Positions 41,813 through 51,137 of a stretch of 52,972 nt of DNA are shown here, in pieces; position 1 is the stretch's first letter; the number at the start of each line of letters is the position of its first letter. The position numbers were made by a program, and so were the translations under genes. A model generated the notes under the pieces. That model did not search any database, was not told the origin of the DNA, and saw only the letters and a list, made by a program, of their open reading frames with translations. Location of the stretch: the NCBI GenBank assembly GCA_017656505.1, contig JACDNU010000013.1:1-52972 (forward strand). Reading direction: 5' to 3'. Source of the stretch: Archaeoglobus sp. Lineage in GTDB: Archaea; Halobacteriota; Archaeoglobi; Archaeoglobales; Archaeoglobaceae.

Positions 41813-42970
41813 ATGTGGTGGTTCGCGTCGCCGAGAATTGCTTTCGGCGAGGACGCTTTGGAATTTCTGGAGAGTTTGGAGGGGAAATTTTTCGTTGTAA
41901 CGGACTCAAATTTGGTAAAATCAGGGGTTGTGGAGAAGGCAGTCAAACATCTTAGAGGGGAAATCGAGATTTTCGATGGGGTTGAGCCGGATCCGAGTTT
42001 TGAGATCGTGGAAGAGGCTGTTGCTGTCGCCAGAACCTTTCAGCCAGATTATGTCGTCGGGATAGGTGGAGGATCCTCGCTTGACGTTGCAAAAGGAGTC
42101 AGAATAATCTATGAAAACCCCCATCTCAACCCAGAGGAGATTTCTCCATGGACCGATGTGGAGGAGAAAGGTGTCAAGCTAATTCTAATCCCAACTGCAA
42201 GTGGGAGCGGTAGCGAAGCATCTAACGCGATAGTTCTCACCAAAAAAGATGAGGACAGGAAAATAGCATCAGTTCATCCCCGAATAATGGCGGATTATGC
42301 TATAGTCGATCCGGAAATGGTAAAAGACTTGCCAGAAAGGGTTGCTGTCTTCACTGGCTTAGATGCTCTTTCACATGCTATCGATGCATACGTTTCGGCT
42401 TGGAAAAACGATTTTACTGATGGAATCTGCATTCAGGCTTGCAAGCTCCTTTTTACATATCTTCCGAGAGCTTGTAAGGATAGAAGTGACAGAGAAGCTG
42501 TTGAGAGAGTTCATAACGCTGCTACGCTTGCTGGTTTGGCGATAGGAAGCTCTCAGGCGGGCTTGTCACATTCCTTGGGCCATTCAATAGGGGGAGTTCT
42601 CCACATCCCCCATGGCTTTGCCTGCGGGATTTGCCTGCCATACACGACGAAGTACTACTCCAGATTTGCCCTTGAGTACTATGAAGAGCTTGCCTACCAT
42701 CTCGGAATCCAGGCTAAGAAGGAGGAGGCTGTTGATGAACTCGTTAAGAAAATAAAAACCCTGCTCGCAGATTTAAACGTCCCGGACAACCTCAAGGGCA
42801 TATTTAAAGAGTACGGAATTGGTGAAGAAGAGTTCTACGATAACCTGAAAAGATTGGTCTACAACGCGAGCACGGATAACACAGTATTAACGCTGGCAGA
42901 CATTCCATCAGAAGAGGATTTTGAGAAGCTGTTCATCCATGCATTTGAGGGAAAGGATGTTGATTTCTGA
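41813..42970 (+). CDS. Iron-containing alcohol dehydrogenase
   Basis: The 385-residue enzyme belongs to the group III iron-dependent alcohol dehydrogenases. The NAD(P)-binding motif VVGIGGGSSLDVAKGVR (about residues 80-96) and metal ligands are visible: Asp in FTGLDALSHAIDAY (with His), HSLGHSIGG and HIPHG. ATG 41813 is used, with GAGTGAT upstream. It oxidises alcohols to aldehydes or the reverse; together with the following aldehyde oxidoreductase it could convert alcohols to acids with ferredoxin reduction (inference). The stop is 25 bases before the aor ATG. Confidence 0.93.
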   Translation: MWWFASPRIAFGEDALEFLESLEGKFFVVTDSNLVKSGVVEKAVKHLRGEIEIFDGVEPDPSFEIVEEAVAVARTFQPDYVVGIGGGSSLDVAKGVRIIYENPHLNPEEISPWTDVEEKGVKLILIPTASGSGSEASNAIVLTKKDEDRKIASVHPRIMADYAIVDPEMVKDLPERVAVFTGLDALSHAIDAYVSAWKNDFTDGICIQACKLLFTYLPRACKDRSDREAVERVHNAATLAGLAIGSSQAGLSHSLGHSIGGVLHIPHGFACGICLPYTTKYYSRFALEYYEELAYHLGIQAKKEEAVDELVKKIKTLLADLNVPDNLKGIFKEYGIGEEEFYDNLKRLVYNASTDNTVLTLADIPSEEDFEKLFIHAFEGKDVDF

Positions 42971-42995
42971 ATGGGTTAAAGGGAGGTGGTTTGGC

Positions 42996-44783
42996 ATGCA
43001 TTCGTACGCCGGTAAAATTTTGAAGGTAAATCTTTCTGATAGCCATTCTGAAGTTTTCCGGCTTGAAAAGGAGATTGCGGAAAGCTACGTTGGTGGCAGC
43101 GGAATTGCTGCACATTACCTGTTCAAGCGAAAGGTGTATGATGCCAATCCGCTCTCAAGCCAAAATGTTTTGGCGATCTTCAACGGCCCGCTTTCCGGAA
43201 CTTCAGCCCCTTCAACGAGCAGGGCTGAGTTCTGTGCAAAGTCTCCGCTCACGGGAATGTGGGGAGAATCGAATGTAGGGGGGAAATTGGCAGCATATCT
43301 AAAGTTTGCGGGATGGGATGGTTTAATTATAGAGGGTGCAGCAGCAAAGCCAGTTTACCTCCTCATAACCCCTGCCGGGGTTGAGATTAAGGATGCGGAA
43401 GGGACATGGGGAAGGGGATGCTATGAAGCTCAGGCCGAGATTGAGAAGGAGGTTGGAGAAAAGGCGTCGATATCTGTTATAGGGCCTGCCGGAGAGAACC
43501 TTGTAAAGTACGCCTGCATTCAGGTTGACAACTCGAGACATGCAGGAAGAACAGGCATGGGGGCTGTGATGGGATCTAAAAAACTCAAAGGGATAGCTGT
43601 AACCTTCGACAAAAGGGATGTTGAAGTAGCAGAGCCAGAAAAGTTTGAGGAAGAGGTTAAAGCTTTGAGGGAGAGAATAGACAAGAACTTCACATGCAAC
43701 ATGTTTAAGGAACTGGGGACGAGCGGATATGTGGAAACATCTGAGATGTTCGGCGATTTGCCGATAAAGTATTTCACCCAGGGAATCTTCGAGAAAGCAA
43801 GCGAAATCTCTGGCTCGAAGATGGCGTCAACTTTTCTGAAGAGGAATGATGGCTGCTTCGGATGCAGAATAAGATGTGGCAGAGTTGTTGAGCTTGATGG
43901 AAGACTAATCCACGGCCCTGAATATGAAACTCTCGCAAGCTTCGGCTCTTTGCAGCTAATCGATGATCTGGAATCCCTCATCGAGATAAACTACCTTGCT
44001 AATGATCTTGGAGTCGACACCATCAGCGCTGGAGTAACGATCGCCTATGCCATGTATTTAACTGAGAAGGGCGTTTACGATTTCGGCATACGATGGGGTG
44101 ACGCTGAGGCTGTGAAGGAAGTGCTTAAGGAGATAGCCTATCGCAAGGGCCGCGGAGAGATTCTTTCAGAAGGGACAAGAGTTATGGCAGCCAAAATCGG
44201 AGATGGGGATGCCGCCCACGTCAAAGGCCTGGAAATCCCGATGCATGACCCAAGGGCATTTTCGAGTTTGGCTGCTGCCTATGCCATGCACAATCGTGGA
44301 GCATGCCATCTACCGCATCAGATGTACAACATCGAAATGGGATTATCGATCAAGGAATACGACATAAAAAGCGAGGACAGATTTTCATCCGAAGGAAAGG
44401 GGAGGATCGCTGCAAGAATGCAAAATTTCACGGAACTCTTCAACTGCATAACCATGTGCGCTTTCATACCAATAAAGCCAACCATGATGGCGAATCTGCT
44501 TAGCTACGCGACCGGCTTTGCCTTCGATGCTCAGAAGCTTTACACTACTGGCGAGAGGATTTACAACCTTAAGAGAATGTTCAACGTTAAATGCGGGATA
44601 GACGGCAAAGATGACACCCTTCCATCCTTGATCTTGAAACCTTTGGAAGGTGGAAGCGAAGGAAACGTGCCCGATCTTGAAATGCAAAAAAAGGAGTATT
44701 ATGCTGAGAGAGGCTGGGACGAGAATGGAATTCCTTCGGAAGAGAAGCTGAAATCTCTGGGGCTTGAATGGGTGCTGGATTAG
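42996..44783 (+). CDS. aor: Tungsten-containing aldehyde:ferredoxin oxidoreductase
   Basis: From ATG 42996 (GGGAGGTGG upstream) the 595-residue enzyme matches AOR length. It starts HSYAGKILKVNLSDS, has the Fe-S cysteines GCFGCRIRCGR (about residues 286-296), the pterin-binding DTISAGVTIAYAMYL (about 343-357), NRGACHLPHQMY and a late Cys in FNCITMCAFIPIKP. The W-bis-pterin centre oxidises aldehydes to acids and reduces ferredoxin. Many subfamilies exist and the substrate is not readable; the ADH neighbour suggests short-chain aldehydes. Confidence 0.94.
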   Translation: MHSYAGKILKVNLSDSHSEVFRLEKEIAESYVGGSGIAAHYLFKRKVYDANPLSSQNVLAIFNGPLSGTSAPSTSRAEFCAKSPLTGMWGESNVGGKLAAYLKFAGWDGLIIEGAAAKPVYLLITPAGVEIKDAEGTWGRGCYEAQAEIEKEVGEKASISVIGPAGENLVKYACIQVDNSRHAGRTGMGAVMGSKKLKGIAVTFDKRDVEVAEPEKFEEEVKALRERIDKNFTCNMFKELGTSGYVETSEMFGDLPIKYFTQGIFEKASEISGSKMASTFLKRNDGCFGCRIRCGRVVELDGRLIHGPEYETLASFGSLQLIDDLESLIEINYLANDLGVDTISAGVTIAYAMYLTEKGVYDFGIRWGDAEAVKEVLKEIAYRKGRGEILSEGTRVMAAKIGDGDAAHVKGLEIPMHDPRAFSSLAAAYAMHNRGACHLPHQMYNIEMGLSIKEYDIKSEDRFSSEGKGRIAARMQNFTELFNCITMCAFIPIKPTMMANLLSYATGFAFDAQKLYTTGERIYNLKRMFNVKCGIDGKDDTLPSLILKPLEGGSEGNVPDLEMQKKEYYAERGWDENGIPSEEKLKSLGLEWVLD

Positions 44784-44943
44784 CGTAGACGATTGGTTGA
44801 TTTGATGAAAGAAGGGTTGACGATGGTTGGTGAAAACGAGATTGATTGATGTGGTGAGAGAAAGCAAAGTAAAACCTGAAGCCAATAAAGAAGCCTAAAC
44901 AAAAAATCGCAAATTAAATTAAATCCTCTTTTGTTCCTTTTTT

Positions 44944-46131
44944 ATGCTTCCTTCAGCCAATGAGAAAAAGTCAGAATCATCGCTAGACCCTCTGGAGCTT
45001 ACAAAACAGCTGATCAAACTTGATTCAAGGAATCCTCCTGGCAATACAACTAGGGTAGCAGAATTTTTGGAAGATCTGTTCTCGAATTATCCCACCAGAA
45101 TTTTGGAGAAGGAGGAGGGAAAACCAAATCTGATCGTTGAAATCAGTAAAGGAAAGCCTGAGCTGATGCTCACCTCTCACATGGATACGGTTCCCGCTAA
45201 GGATTCTCTGCTGAATCCCATCATCGTCGATGGAAAGCTTTACGGCAGAGGAGCCTGCGATGCGAAGGGCTGTATAGCCTCGATCGCAAGCGCTGTTTTA
45301 AGCGATTCCGATCATCTCGATCAATTCGATCACGGGTTGAAACTAGCTTTCACATCCGACGAAGAGGTTGGAGGGGTAAGCGGTCTTGGCTTTGTTTTCG
45401 AGCACATGAAATCCGATTATGTTCTGATAAGCGAACCCTTTGGTTCTGACAGAATAGGAGTTTTACAGGCAGCCGTCGTTTCCGCGGATTTAACGATAAG
45501 GGGGAATTCTGGGCACACAGCAACGCTGGACGCGAGAGAAGGGGCGATTTACAAAGCGAGTGAATACATAATCAGAGTGATGGATGAGTTCTCGAAGCTG
45601 AACTCAGATTACTCGGATTTTAGGAAAAAGTTCGAAGAAATAGGGCTTGAACTCGAATTCAGGGGCATAGGGCATGCGGTTTTCAATCCGGCCATCATCA
45701 GAGGCGGGGTTAAAAGGAATGTGGTTGCTCCGGAATGCAAAATTCAGGCTGACATAAGATTTGCACCATGGATCCCTCAGGAGAGAATAAGGGAAGCCCT
45801 GGCTGGGGATGTGGAATTCAAGATCAATGGAGTTTTAAAGCCTTACGGCCTATTTTCTGATGAGGTGGATGTTGAGAAAGATCTTGAATTCTTACAGATT
45901 CTGATTTCAGCGATTGAGGAAAAGGGCATGAAGCCAAAGGGTGTTTGCAGCATAGGGGTTGGGGATACGAGGCATGTGAGGAAGCATAGAATTCCAGCCT
46001 TCTATTACGGCCCGGAGGGTCACGGACTGCATGGAGAAGATGAGCATGTTATCATTGAGGATCTCTACAGATGTTCTGAGGTCTTCAGAACCGTGATTAG
46101 GGAATTCGGTAGGAAATTTGGGGGTGGTTGA
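44944..46131 (+). CDS. M20-family deacylase (acetylornithine deacetylase / succinyl-diaminopimelate desuccinylase-like)
   Basis: The 395-residue zinc amidohydrolase has LTSHMDTVPAKDS (about residues 75-87), YGRGACDAKGCIASI (about 99-113), TSDEEVGGVSGLG and GNSGHTATLDARE, the last the dimerisation domain. The C-terminal ligand His is in GPEGHGLHGEDEHV. These are standard M20A features; the natural substrate cannot be chosen between acetylornithine, succinyl-DAP or carboxypeptidase-type peptides. The start ATG 44944 has no obvious ribosome site. The small TTG-start gene follows immediately. Confidence 0.88.
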   Translation: MLPSANEKKSESSLDPLELTKQLIKLDSRNPPGNTTRVAEFLEDLFSNYPTRILEKEEGKPNLIVEISKGKPELMLTSHMDTVPAKDSLLNPIIVDGKLYGRGACDAKGCIASIASAVLSDSDHLDQFDHGLKLAFTSDEEVGGVSGLGFVFEHMKSDYVLISEPFGSDRIGVLQAAVVSADLTIRGNSGHTATLDAREGAIYKASEYIIRVMDEFSKLNSDYSDFRKKFEEIGLELEFRGIGHAVFNPAIIRGGVKRNVVAPECKIQADIRFAPWIPQERIREALAGDVEFKINGVLKPYGLFSDEVDVEKDLEFLQILISAIEEKGMKPKGVCSIGVGDTRHVRKHRIPAFYYGPEGHGLHGEDEHVIIEDLYRCSEVFRTVIREFGRKFGGG

Positions 46132-46404
46132 TTGAGAACGATAGAGATAACCCTGGACGAGTTTGAGGATTGGCTTCTCGAGAGAGGTTACGATAACCTG
46201 ATGGGGGATGAGCATTTCCGGATGTTTCTCCAGTTGGGCATGGCTTCTCTGTTCTTCACCAATAGCTCGCTCCTTATGAGTTGCATCTACAGCAAGCTTG
46301 GTTTGCAATCAGAAAGAGTGGATTTGAGGGCGAGGTTTGCAATAGCGAGAAAGGTTAAGGAGATAAGGGCCGATAAGTACAGATTAACCATTCTGATCGA
46401 GTAG
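46132..46404 (+). CDS. Small uncharacterised protein upstream of the MutS-like gene
   Basis: The 90-residue frame begins at TTG 46132, directly after the M20 stop and behind GGGGGTGG, a strong ribosome site at correct distance. The sequence (RTIEITLDEFEDWLLERGYD at the start, LRARFAIARKVKEIRADKYR at the end) is acidic then basic and mostly helical, with a single YSKLGLQ turn. No known domain is recognised. One base separates it from the MutS-like gene, so it is probably co-transcribed and possibly a partner. Confidence 0.65.
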   Translation: MRTIEITLDEFEDWLLERGYDNLMGDEHFRMFLQLGMASLFFTNSSLLMSCIYSKLGLQSERVDLRARFAIARKVKEIRADKYRLTILIE

Positions 46405-46405
46405 C

Positions 46406-48115
46406 ATGCGCTTCGAGGGCTTCAAACCAAAAGCAACCAAGCAACTGAAAATGAACTCCGATGTGCAAAGAATTTACAGAAAGTTACTCCGTCTGTTCAG
46501 CTCCAAAATAAAATTTGAAGAGAGCAAGAAACTCCTTCTCAAGTTTTATCCGGTAAGCGACATATCCGAAATAAGAAGGAGGCAGGAATATCTCAAAAAG
46601 CTGATCGAGCTTGCTGAAAAGGTGGACAGAATAGGCACAATCGAAAAGCCCGAATTCAGGCTTAAAAGAATGACTGACAGGGTTCTGATCGTTGGAAAGG
46701 ATGAGTACGAAAAAGCGGTTAAGCTTGGCGTTTGCGATGTTAATGTTGAAGGAGATTACGACATTGTTTTAGGCTCATCCATCCAGGTGGACGAAATTTC
46801 TGCCGAGGAGATTGTTCCGGAGATCTTTCTTTCGGAGCTTTACAATAAAAGGGAATCGTTGAAGGAAGTTTCAAGGATCATGGATCTGATTGGAACCAAA
46901 AGCGTAGCTGCAGAGATCGTAAAAGAGGTTGAGAAAATCAAAAGGTATAAGGAGATGCTCGAGTCCATCGATTACTTTGAGGAATTCGTTTATAGAAAGC
47001 TGGATGAGATAAAAAAAGCGGTTGAAGCGAGGATCGAGAGCGAAAAAATTGTAATTGAGGGCAAAGAAATCTTAGAAATCCTTGAAAAGCGTGAAATTTT
47101 TAGCGAGAAAATTTACGAAATCGAGGAAATGATAGGGGAAGAAATAGAGAAGGCTGAGAGCGAAATCGCCGAGAGGTTTGGTTTTGCGACCGAGATTTTT
47201 GTGAGGCAGGGAATGCCGAGGGTAAACGTTGAGGAGCTTGAGAGGGCGAGGAGGGAGATTGAAAGAAACATCAAGCTCGAATTTTATTTGAAGGCAAGGG
47301 AGATTCTCAGAAAAATCAAACCCTTGCTGCCTAAGCTTGAGGAGGAGTATCGCATAATCTACGAGATCGAAATGGTTAAGGGGTTGGAGAGTTTATTCAT
47401 CGATTACACCTTTCCGCAATTTGAAGAAGGCTCAATATCTTTTACCGAAGGAAGAAACCTTTTCATCGAGGATCCCCAGCCCGTGAGCTATATCGTTGGC
47501 TATGGAAGATTAAAGGGATTAAAGGGTTTTGAAAGCCGGGAGAAAATTGTAATTCTAACGGGAGCGAACAGCGGTGGAAAAACCTCCTTACTGCATCTCA
47601 TCGTTCAGATTCAGCTTCTCGCCCAGATGGGTCTGCCTGTGCCGGCGAAATTTGCCTTGACCGAGGTTGTTGAGGAAATCTACCTTTTTGGGAGGAAGAA
47701 AACAGTTTATGGGGCTGGAGCCTTCGAATCTACCCTGAAGAATTTCACCTCGGCTTTGGCAAAAAAGGGAAAGAAACTAATCCTTGTTGATGAATTCGAG
47801 GCGATAACCGAGCCAGGGGCGGCAATAAAAATGCTCTCGGCCTTTTTGAGAATCGCACACGAGCGGGGATTTTACATGGTTGTTGTTTCCCACATGGCGG
47901 AAAATTTGAAGCTTGACTTTGTTAGAATCGATGGAATTGAAGCGTCAGGCCTGGATGAGAAGCTTGAACTAATCGTCGATCGGCAGCCGAAGTTTGGGGT
48001 TGTTGGGAGAAGCACACCGGAGCTGATAGTGGAAAGGGTTTACAGGTTAAGCAGAGGGGATAAGAGAAGTATTCTCGAAAGGGTTCTTGAAACTTTCAAA
48101 GGGAGAGATATTTGA
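46406..48115 (+). CDS. Archaeal MutS-like (MutS2-related) ATPase
   Basis: The 569-residue protein has a helical and coiled-coil lever region (about residues 40-330), then the MutS ATPase: Walker A TGANSGGKTS (about 384-393), VYGAGAFESTLKNF, Walker B KLILVDEFEAITEPG (about 454-468) and the switch histidine VVVSHMAENL. It lacks the mismatch-binding N-domain of MutS and the Smr nuclease domain of MutS2. It may process recombination intermediates or branched DNA; substrate unknown. It starts one base after the small upstream gene. Confidence 0.88.
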   Translation: MRFEGFKPKATKQLKMNSDVQRIYRKLLRLFSSKIKFEESKKLLLKFYPVSDISEIRRRQEYLKKLIELAEKVDRIGTIEKPEFRLKRMTDRVLIVGKDEYEKAVKLGVCDVNVEGDYDIVLGSSIQVDEISAEEIVPEIFLSELYNKRESLKEVSRIMDLIGTKSVAAEIVKEVEKIKRYKEMLESIDYFEEFVYRKLDEIKKAVEARIESEKIVIEGKEILEILEKREIFSEKIYEIEEMIGEEIEKAESEIAERFGFATEIFVRQGMPRVNVEELERARREIERNIKLEFYLKAREILRKIKPLLPKLEEEYRIIYEIEMVKGLESLFIDYTFPQFEEGSISFTEGRNLFIEDPQPVSYIVGYGRLKGLKGFESREKIVILTGANSGGKTSLLHLIVQIQLLAQMGLPVPAKFALTEVVEEIYLFGRKKTVYGAGAFESTLKNFTSALAKKGKKLILVDEFEAITEPGAAIKMLSAFLRIAHERGFYMVVVSHMAENLKLDFVRIDGIEASGLDEKLELIVDRQPKFGVVGRSTPELIVERVYRLSRGDKRSILERVLETFKGRDI

Positions 48116-48149
48116 GAAAGTTCTTTATCTATCTCTCTAAGCTCTTGTC

Positions 48150-48803
48150 ATGGAAATAAGAAGGTTAAAGTCCAGAGGCTGCAATGTGTATTTAATCGAT
48201 TTAGAAGGAAAAAGAATCCTTGTCGATACCGGAACACCTCTTTCAGCAAAGCTTATCGAATCTCAACTGAGAAACATCGATGCAATAGTCATCACTCATG
48301 CACATTTCGACCACATTGGCTCTGCTTCCTACTTACAGAAAAAATTTGGGTGTGACATCTTCATTCACAAGGATGACATGCCTTTCCTGCTGGGAGAGAA
48401 GAAATTCAAGTATTCAGGAATTCTCGGGAAAATCGCTGCAATGGGAGAGATGCTTTTCAGAATGAAGTATCCCGAGGAGGCGAAACCGATCAATGAGTTG
48501 CCGGAAATTTTGGGCACTTTCCCGGCAGAAATCATCCACACCCCCGGTCACACTCCTGGAAGTATCTGTATCAAAGTGGAAGAGAGCCTCTTCTGCGGAG
48601 ATCTTTTCAGGGGAAAATCCAGAAAGCCTGGAAAGCCTGCATTGTCTCCAAAAGCCTTCTGCAGTGATTATTCCGCCTATCTAGACTCGATAAGGTTGAT
48701 TTCAAATCTGGATTTCTCCTACGCTCTTCCTGGGCACGGTGAAACAATTCCCAAAAAAGAGATAGATGAGCTTGTAGGCTCGGTAGATGTAGATCAGAGG
48801 TGA
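48150..48803 (+). CDS. Metallo-beta-lactamase-fold hydrolase
   Basis: The 217-residue enzyme has the binuclear metal signature ITHAHFDHIG (about residues 47-56), a third-ligand His in IIHTPGHTPGS (about 129-139), Asp in FCGDLFRG (about 148) and the last His in YALPGHGETI. It is of the glyoxalase II-like or general hydrolase class. Its 3' end overlaps the convergent membrane protein gene by 10 bases. A leaderless start behind TTCTTTATCTATC is possible. Confidence 0.92.
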   Translation: MEIRRLKSRGCNVYLIDLEGKRILVDTGTPLSAKLIESQLRNIDAIVITHAHFDHIGSASYLQKKFGCDIFIHKDDMPFLLGEKKFKYSGILGKIAAMGEMLFRMKYPEEAKPINELPEILGTFPAEIIHTPGHTPGSICIKVEESLFCGDLFRGKSRKPGKPALSPKAFCSDYSAYLDSIRLISNLDFSYALPGHGETIPKKEIDELVGSVDVDQR

Positions 48804-49429
48804 CTGGGGTTCAGAACCGTTACCACCGCTAAAGTAATCAATCCGGCGAGCATCATTCTCAGACCAGCTATCAAGATATTCCTCTTTGAGATTTTTCCCA
48901 TTAGAGCACCAACGATGAAGAGCGAAGTTAATCCTACTACTATCGATGGAATGAGGGCATCATCTGCTCTCATAAAGAAATAAGGGATGAGGGGGAGGTA
49001 AGCAGCAGGAATTGGAGCGATGGCGTGCACGAGAGATGAGATGTATGTTGCGAATACATGAGCTCTTGAAACGGCAGAACTCTTTTTAACAAGCAAGGCC
49101 CTCTGTTTCTCCCTCATCATAATCGTTTGTTCTATCTTTTCTGCCTCGTAAGCCCCCCATCCACTCGAAATTCCCAAAGCAAGGCCGGTGGCTATTCCAG
49201 CCGAGATTATAATTTCAGAAGTAGCCTGCCCGCTCAGGTGTGCGCCCATTATCATTCCAAGAATTGTAAGAACACCGTCGAAGAATCCTATTACGAAGTA
49301 TCTTCTTGAGGTGGAGGAAAGGTCGGTTATGCAAGAGTACATTCTGTATCTTTCCAACCTGTCCTCGAACCTTTTCTTTAGTGAATTGTTCTTGTTCTTC
49401 TTTTCTTCACCCGTTTCACCAGTTTCCAC
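48794..49429 (-). CDS. VIT/CCC1-like integral membrane protein (TIGR00267 type)
   Basis: The 211-residue protein has a charged N-terminus, then YFVIGFFDGVLTILGMIMGA (about residues 43-62), which resembles the first metal-binding helix of VIT1/CCC1 iron/manganese transporters, and four more hydrophobic segments (ISAGIATGLALGISSGWGAY, about 75-94; about 125-150; 158-176; 185-208). The AYEAEKIEQ turn matches the family's acidic loop. Archaeal members are uncharacterised; metal export or storage is likely by homology. It converges on the metallo-hydrolase gene. Confidence 0.75.
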   Translation of the reverse strand: METGETGEEKKNKNNSLKKRFEDRLERYRMYSCITDLSSTSRRYFVIGFFDGVLTILGMIMGAHLSGQATSEIIISAGIATGLALGISSGWGAYEAEKIEQTIMMREKQRALLVKKSSAVSRAHVFATYISSLVHAIAPIPAAYLPLIPYFFMRADDALIPSIVVGLTSLFIVGALMGKISKRNILIAGLRMMLAGLITLAVVTVLNPSHL

Positions 49430-49573
49430 AATAATTCTCGTTTTGCTAAATTTTAAGATTTTCGAATTGGTGTTGGCAGTTGACGGAGAAATAAGAAACT
49501 TTATTAGATCCTCGATGCGGTATAGCTTTTAATCCAAACTGTTTGCATCATCATGTAGCGTTGGGTGGCATGT

Positions 49574-51115
49574 ATGAGTTCGAATCCTAAGAATCCTCCT
49601 AAGAGTACCAATCAACTGAAAATGTATAATACTTTCACGAAAAGAGAGGAAATCCTCGAGCTGGGAGATGAGGTTAGAATTTACGTATGCGGAATTACAG
49701 CTTACGATTACTCCCATATCGGCCATGCGAGAAGCTCCGTTATTTTTGACACGTTAAGGCGATACCTCGAGTTTTTGGGCAAGAAGGTCATCTATGTGCA
49801 GAACTTCACCGATGTGGATGACAAAATTATCCGAAGAGCGGTTGCCGAAGGAAGAACACAGAAAGAGGTAGCAGAAGAATTTATTGAAAAATACTTTGAG
49901 GACATGGAGAAACTGAACGTAAGAAAGGCGGATTTCCATCCTAAGGTTACGGAGCACATCCAAGACATAATCGAGGCAGTGAAGAAAATTATCGAGAAAG
50001 GCTATGCATATGAAGTTGGAGACGAATCTAAAGATGAATCTAAGGATAAATCTAAAGATGTTTACTTTCACGTTCCAAGCTTTCCTGAGTATGGCAGGCT
50101 TTCAGGTATGTCATTAGAGGAGCTCAACAAGCATAGAATCGAACCAGATCCGAGGAAGAAGGATCCAAAGGACTTTGCTTTGTGGAAGGCAGCAAAAGAA
50201 GAGGATTACAAAGCCAAATCCTACTTTGACTCTCCTTGGGGTGAAGGGAGGCCAGGATGGCATATTGAGTGCTCGGTACTTGCTACGAAGTATCTAGGCG
50301 CACCCTTCGACATTCATGGCGGCGGAAAAGATCTGATTTTCCCCCATCACGAAAATGAGAGAGCTCAGAGCTATGCCCTTTTCGATGTTGAGCCTGTGAG
50401 ATACTGGATCCACAACGATTTCGTGACAATCAAAGGAGAGAAGATGAGCAAGAGTCTTGGAAACATCATCAAGATAAGGGACGTCCTCTCAAGATATGAT
50501 GGCGAAGTTTTGCGTTATTTCTTGCTTTCCGCCCACTACAGAAGCTCCTTGGACTATTCGGAAGAAGCTATACAAAGGGCTGAACGATCATACAACTCGC
50601 TAAAGAATGCGATTGAAAATCTTGATATGGAGATAGCTGCTTTGAAAACTTTTGGTGAGGAAAAACCCGAATCTGAGAAACTTGGAACTGAGAAATCTAA
50701 ATCTGAAAAATCTGAGAAATCTGAAACTGAGATATCTCAAGCTATGTCTCAAGCCGATGAGCTTGTAAAGAGATTCAGAGAAGCCATGAATGACGATCTT
50801 AACACTCCAAAGGCTTTAGCAATTCTGCATGAATTTGCGACTCTCGCAAATCAGGCTGTGACTGCCGGTTTCGGAATTCAAACTCTTGAAGGGATATTTC
50901 AGCAATTCATCACCCTCTGCAGGGTGCTTGGATTCTTTGAAAAATACGAAAGAATTCCTGAGCTTTCCAAGTATAAAGACCTCATCAGGGAAAGGGAAGA
51001 AGCGAGAAAGGCCAAGAATTTTGATAGAGCTGACGAAATACGGGATAGGCTTAAAAAGGAAGGCATAATGCTCATAGACACGCCAAGGGGTACGAGGTGG
51101 AAGTTGATTGGATGA
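49574..51115 (+). CDS. cysS: Cysteinyl-tRNA synthetase
   Basis: From ATG 49574 (GGTGG upstream) the enzyme has 513 residues. Signature motifs are the HIGH-type SHIGHARS (about 47-54), the zinc-binding region with RPGWHIECSVLA and GGGKDLIFPHHENE, and KMSKS in GEKMSKSLGN (about 289-298). Two simple-sequence insertions are unusual: DESKDESKDKSKD at about residues 154-166 and a Glu/Ser/Lys-rich stretch at about 361-389. Both arise from short tandem nucleotide repeats. They lie in surface regions and the core is intact. Confidence 0.96.
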   Translation: MSSNPKNPPKSTNQLKMYNTFTKREEILELGDEVRIYVCGITAYDYSHIGHARSSVIFDTLRRYLEFLGKKVIYVQNFTDVDDKIIRRAVAEGRTQKEVAEEFIEKYFEDMEKLNVRKADFHPKVTEHIQDIIEAVKKIIEKGYAYEVGDESKDESKDKSKDVYFHVPSFPEYGRLSGMSLEELNKHRIEPDPRKKDPKDFALWKAAKEEDYKAKSYFDSPWGEGRPGWHIECSVLATKYLGAPFDIHGGGKDLIFPHHENERAQSYALFDVEPVRYWIHNDFVTIKGEKMSKSLGNIIKIRDVLSRYDGEVLRYFLLSAHYRSSLDYSEEAIQRAERSYNSLKNAIENLDMEIAALKTFGEEKPESEKLGTEKSKSEKSEKSETEISQAMSQADELVKRFREAMNDDLNTPKALAILHEFATLANQAVTAGFGIQTLEGIFQQFITLCRVLGFFEKYERIPELSKYKDLIREREEARKAKNFDRADEIRDRLKKEGIMLIDTPRGTRWKLIG

Positions 51116-51137
51116 TTAGATCTCAATAGATCCCAAA

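Noticed and set aside
44784-44943. Short frame or C/D-box RNA between aor and the M20 gene
   Set aside because: A TGATGAA word is present but no matching D box follows, and the frame is only 14 codons.
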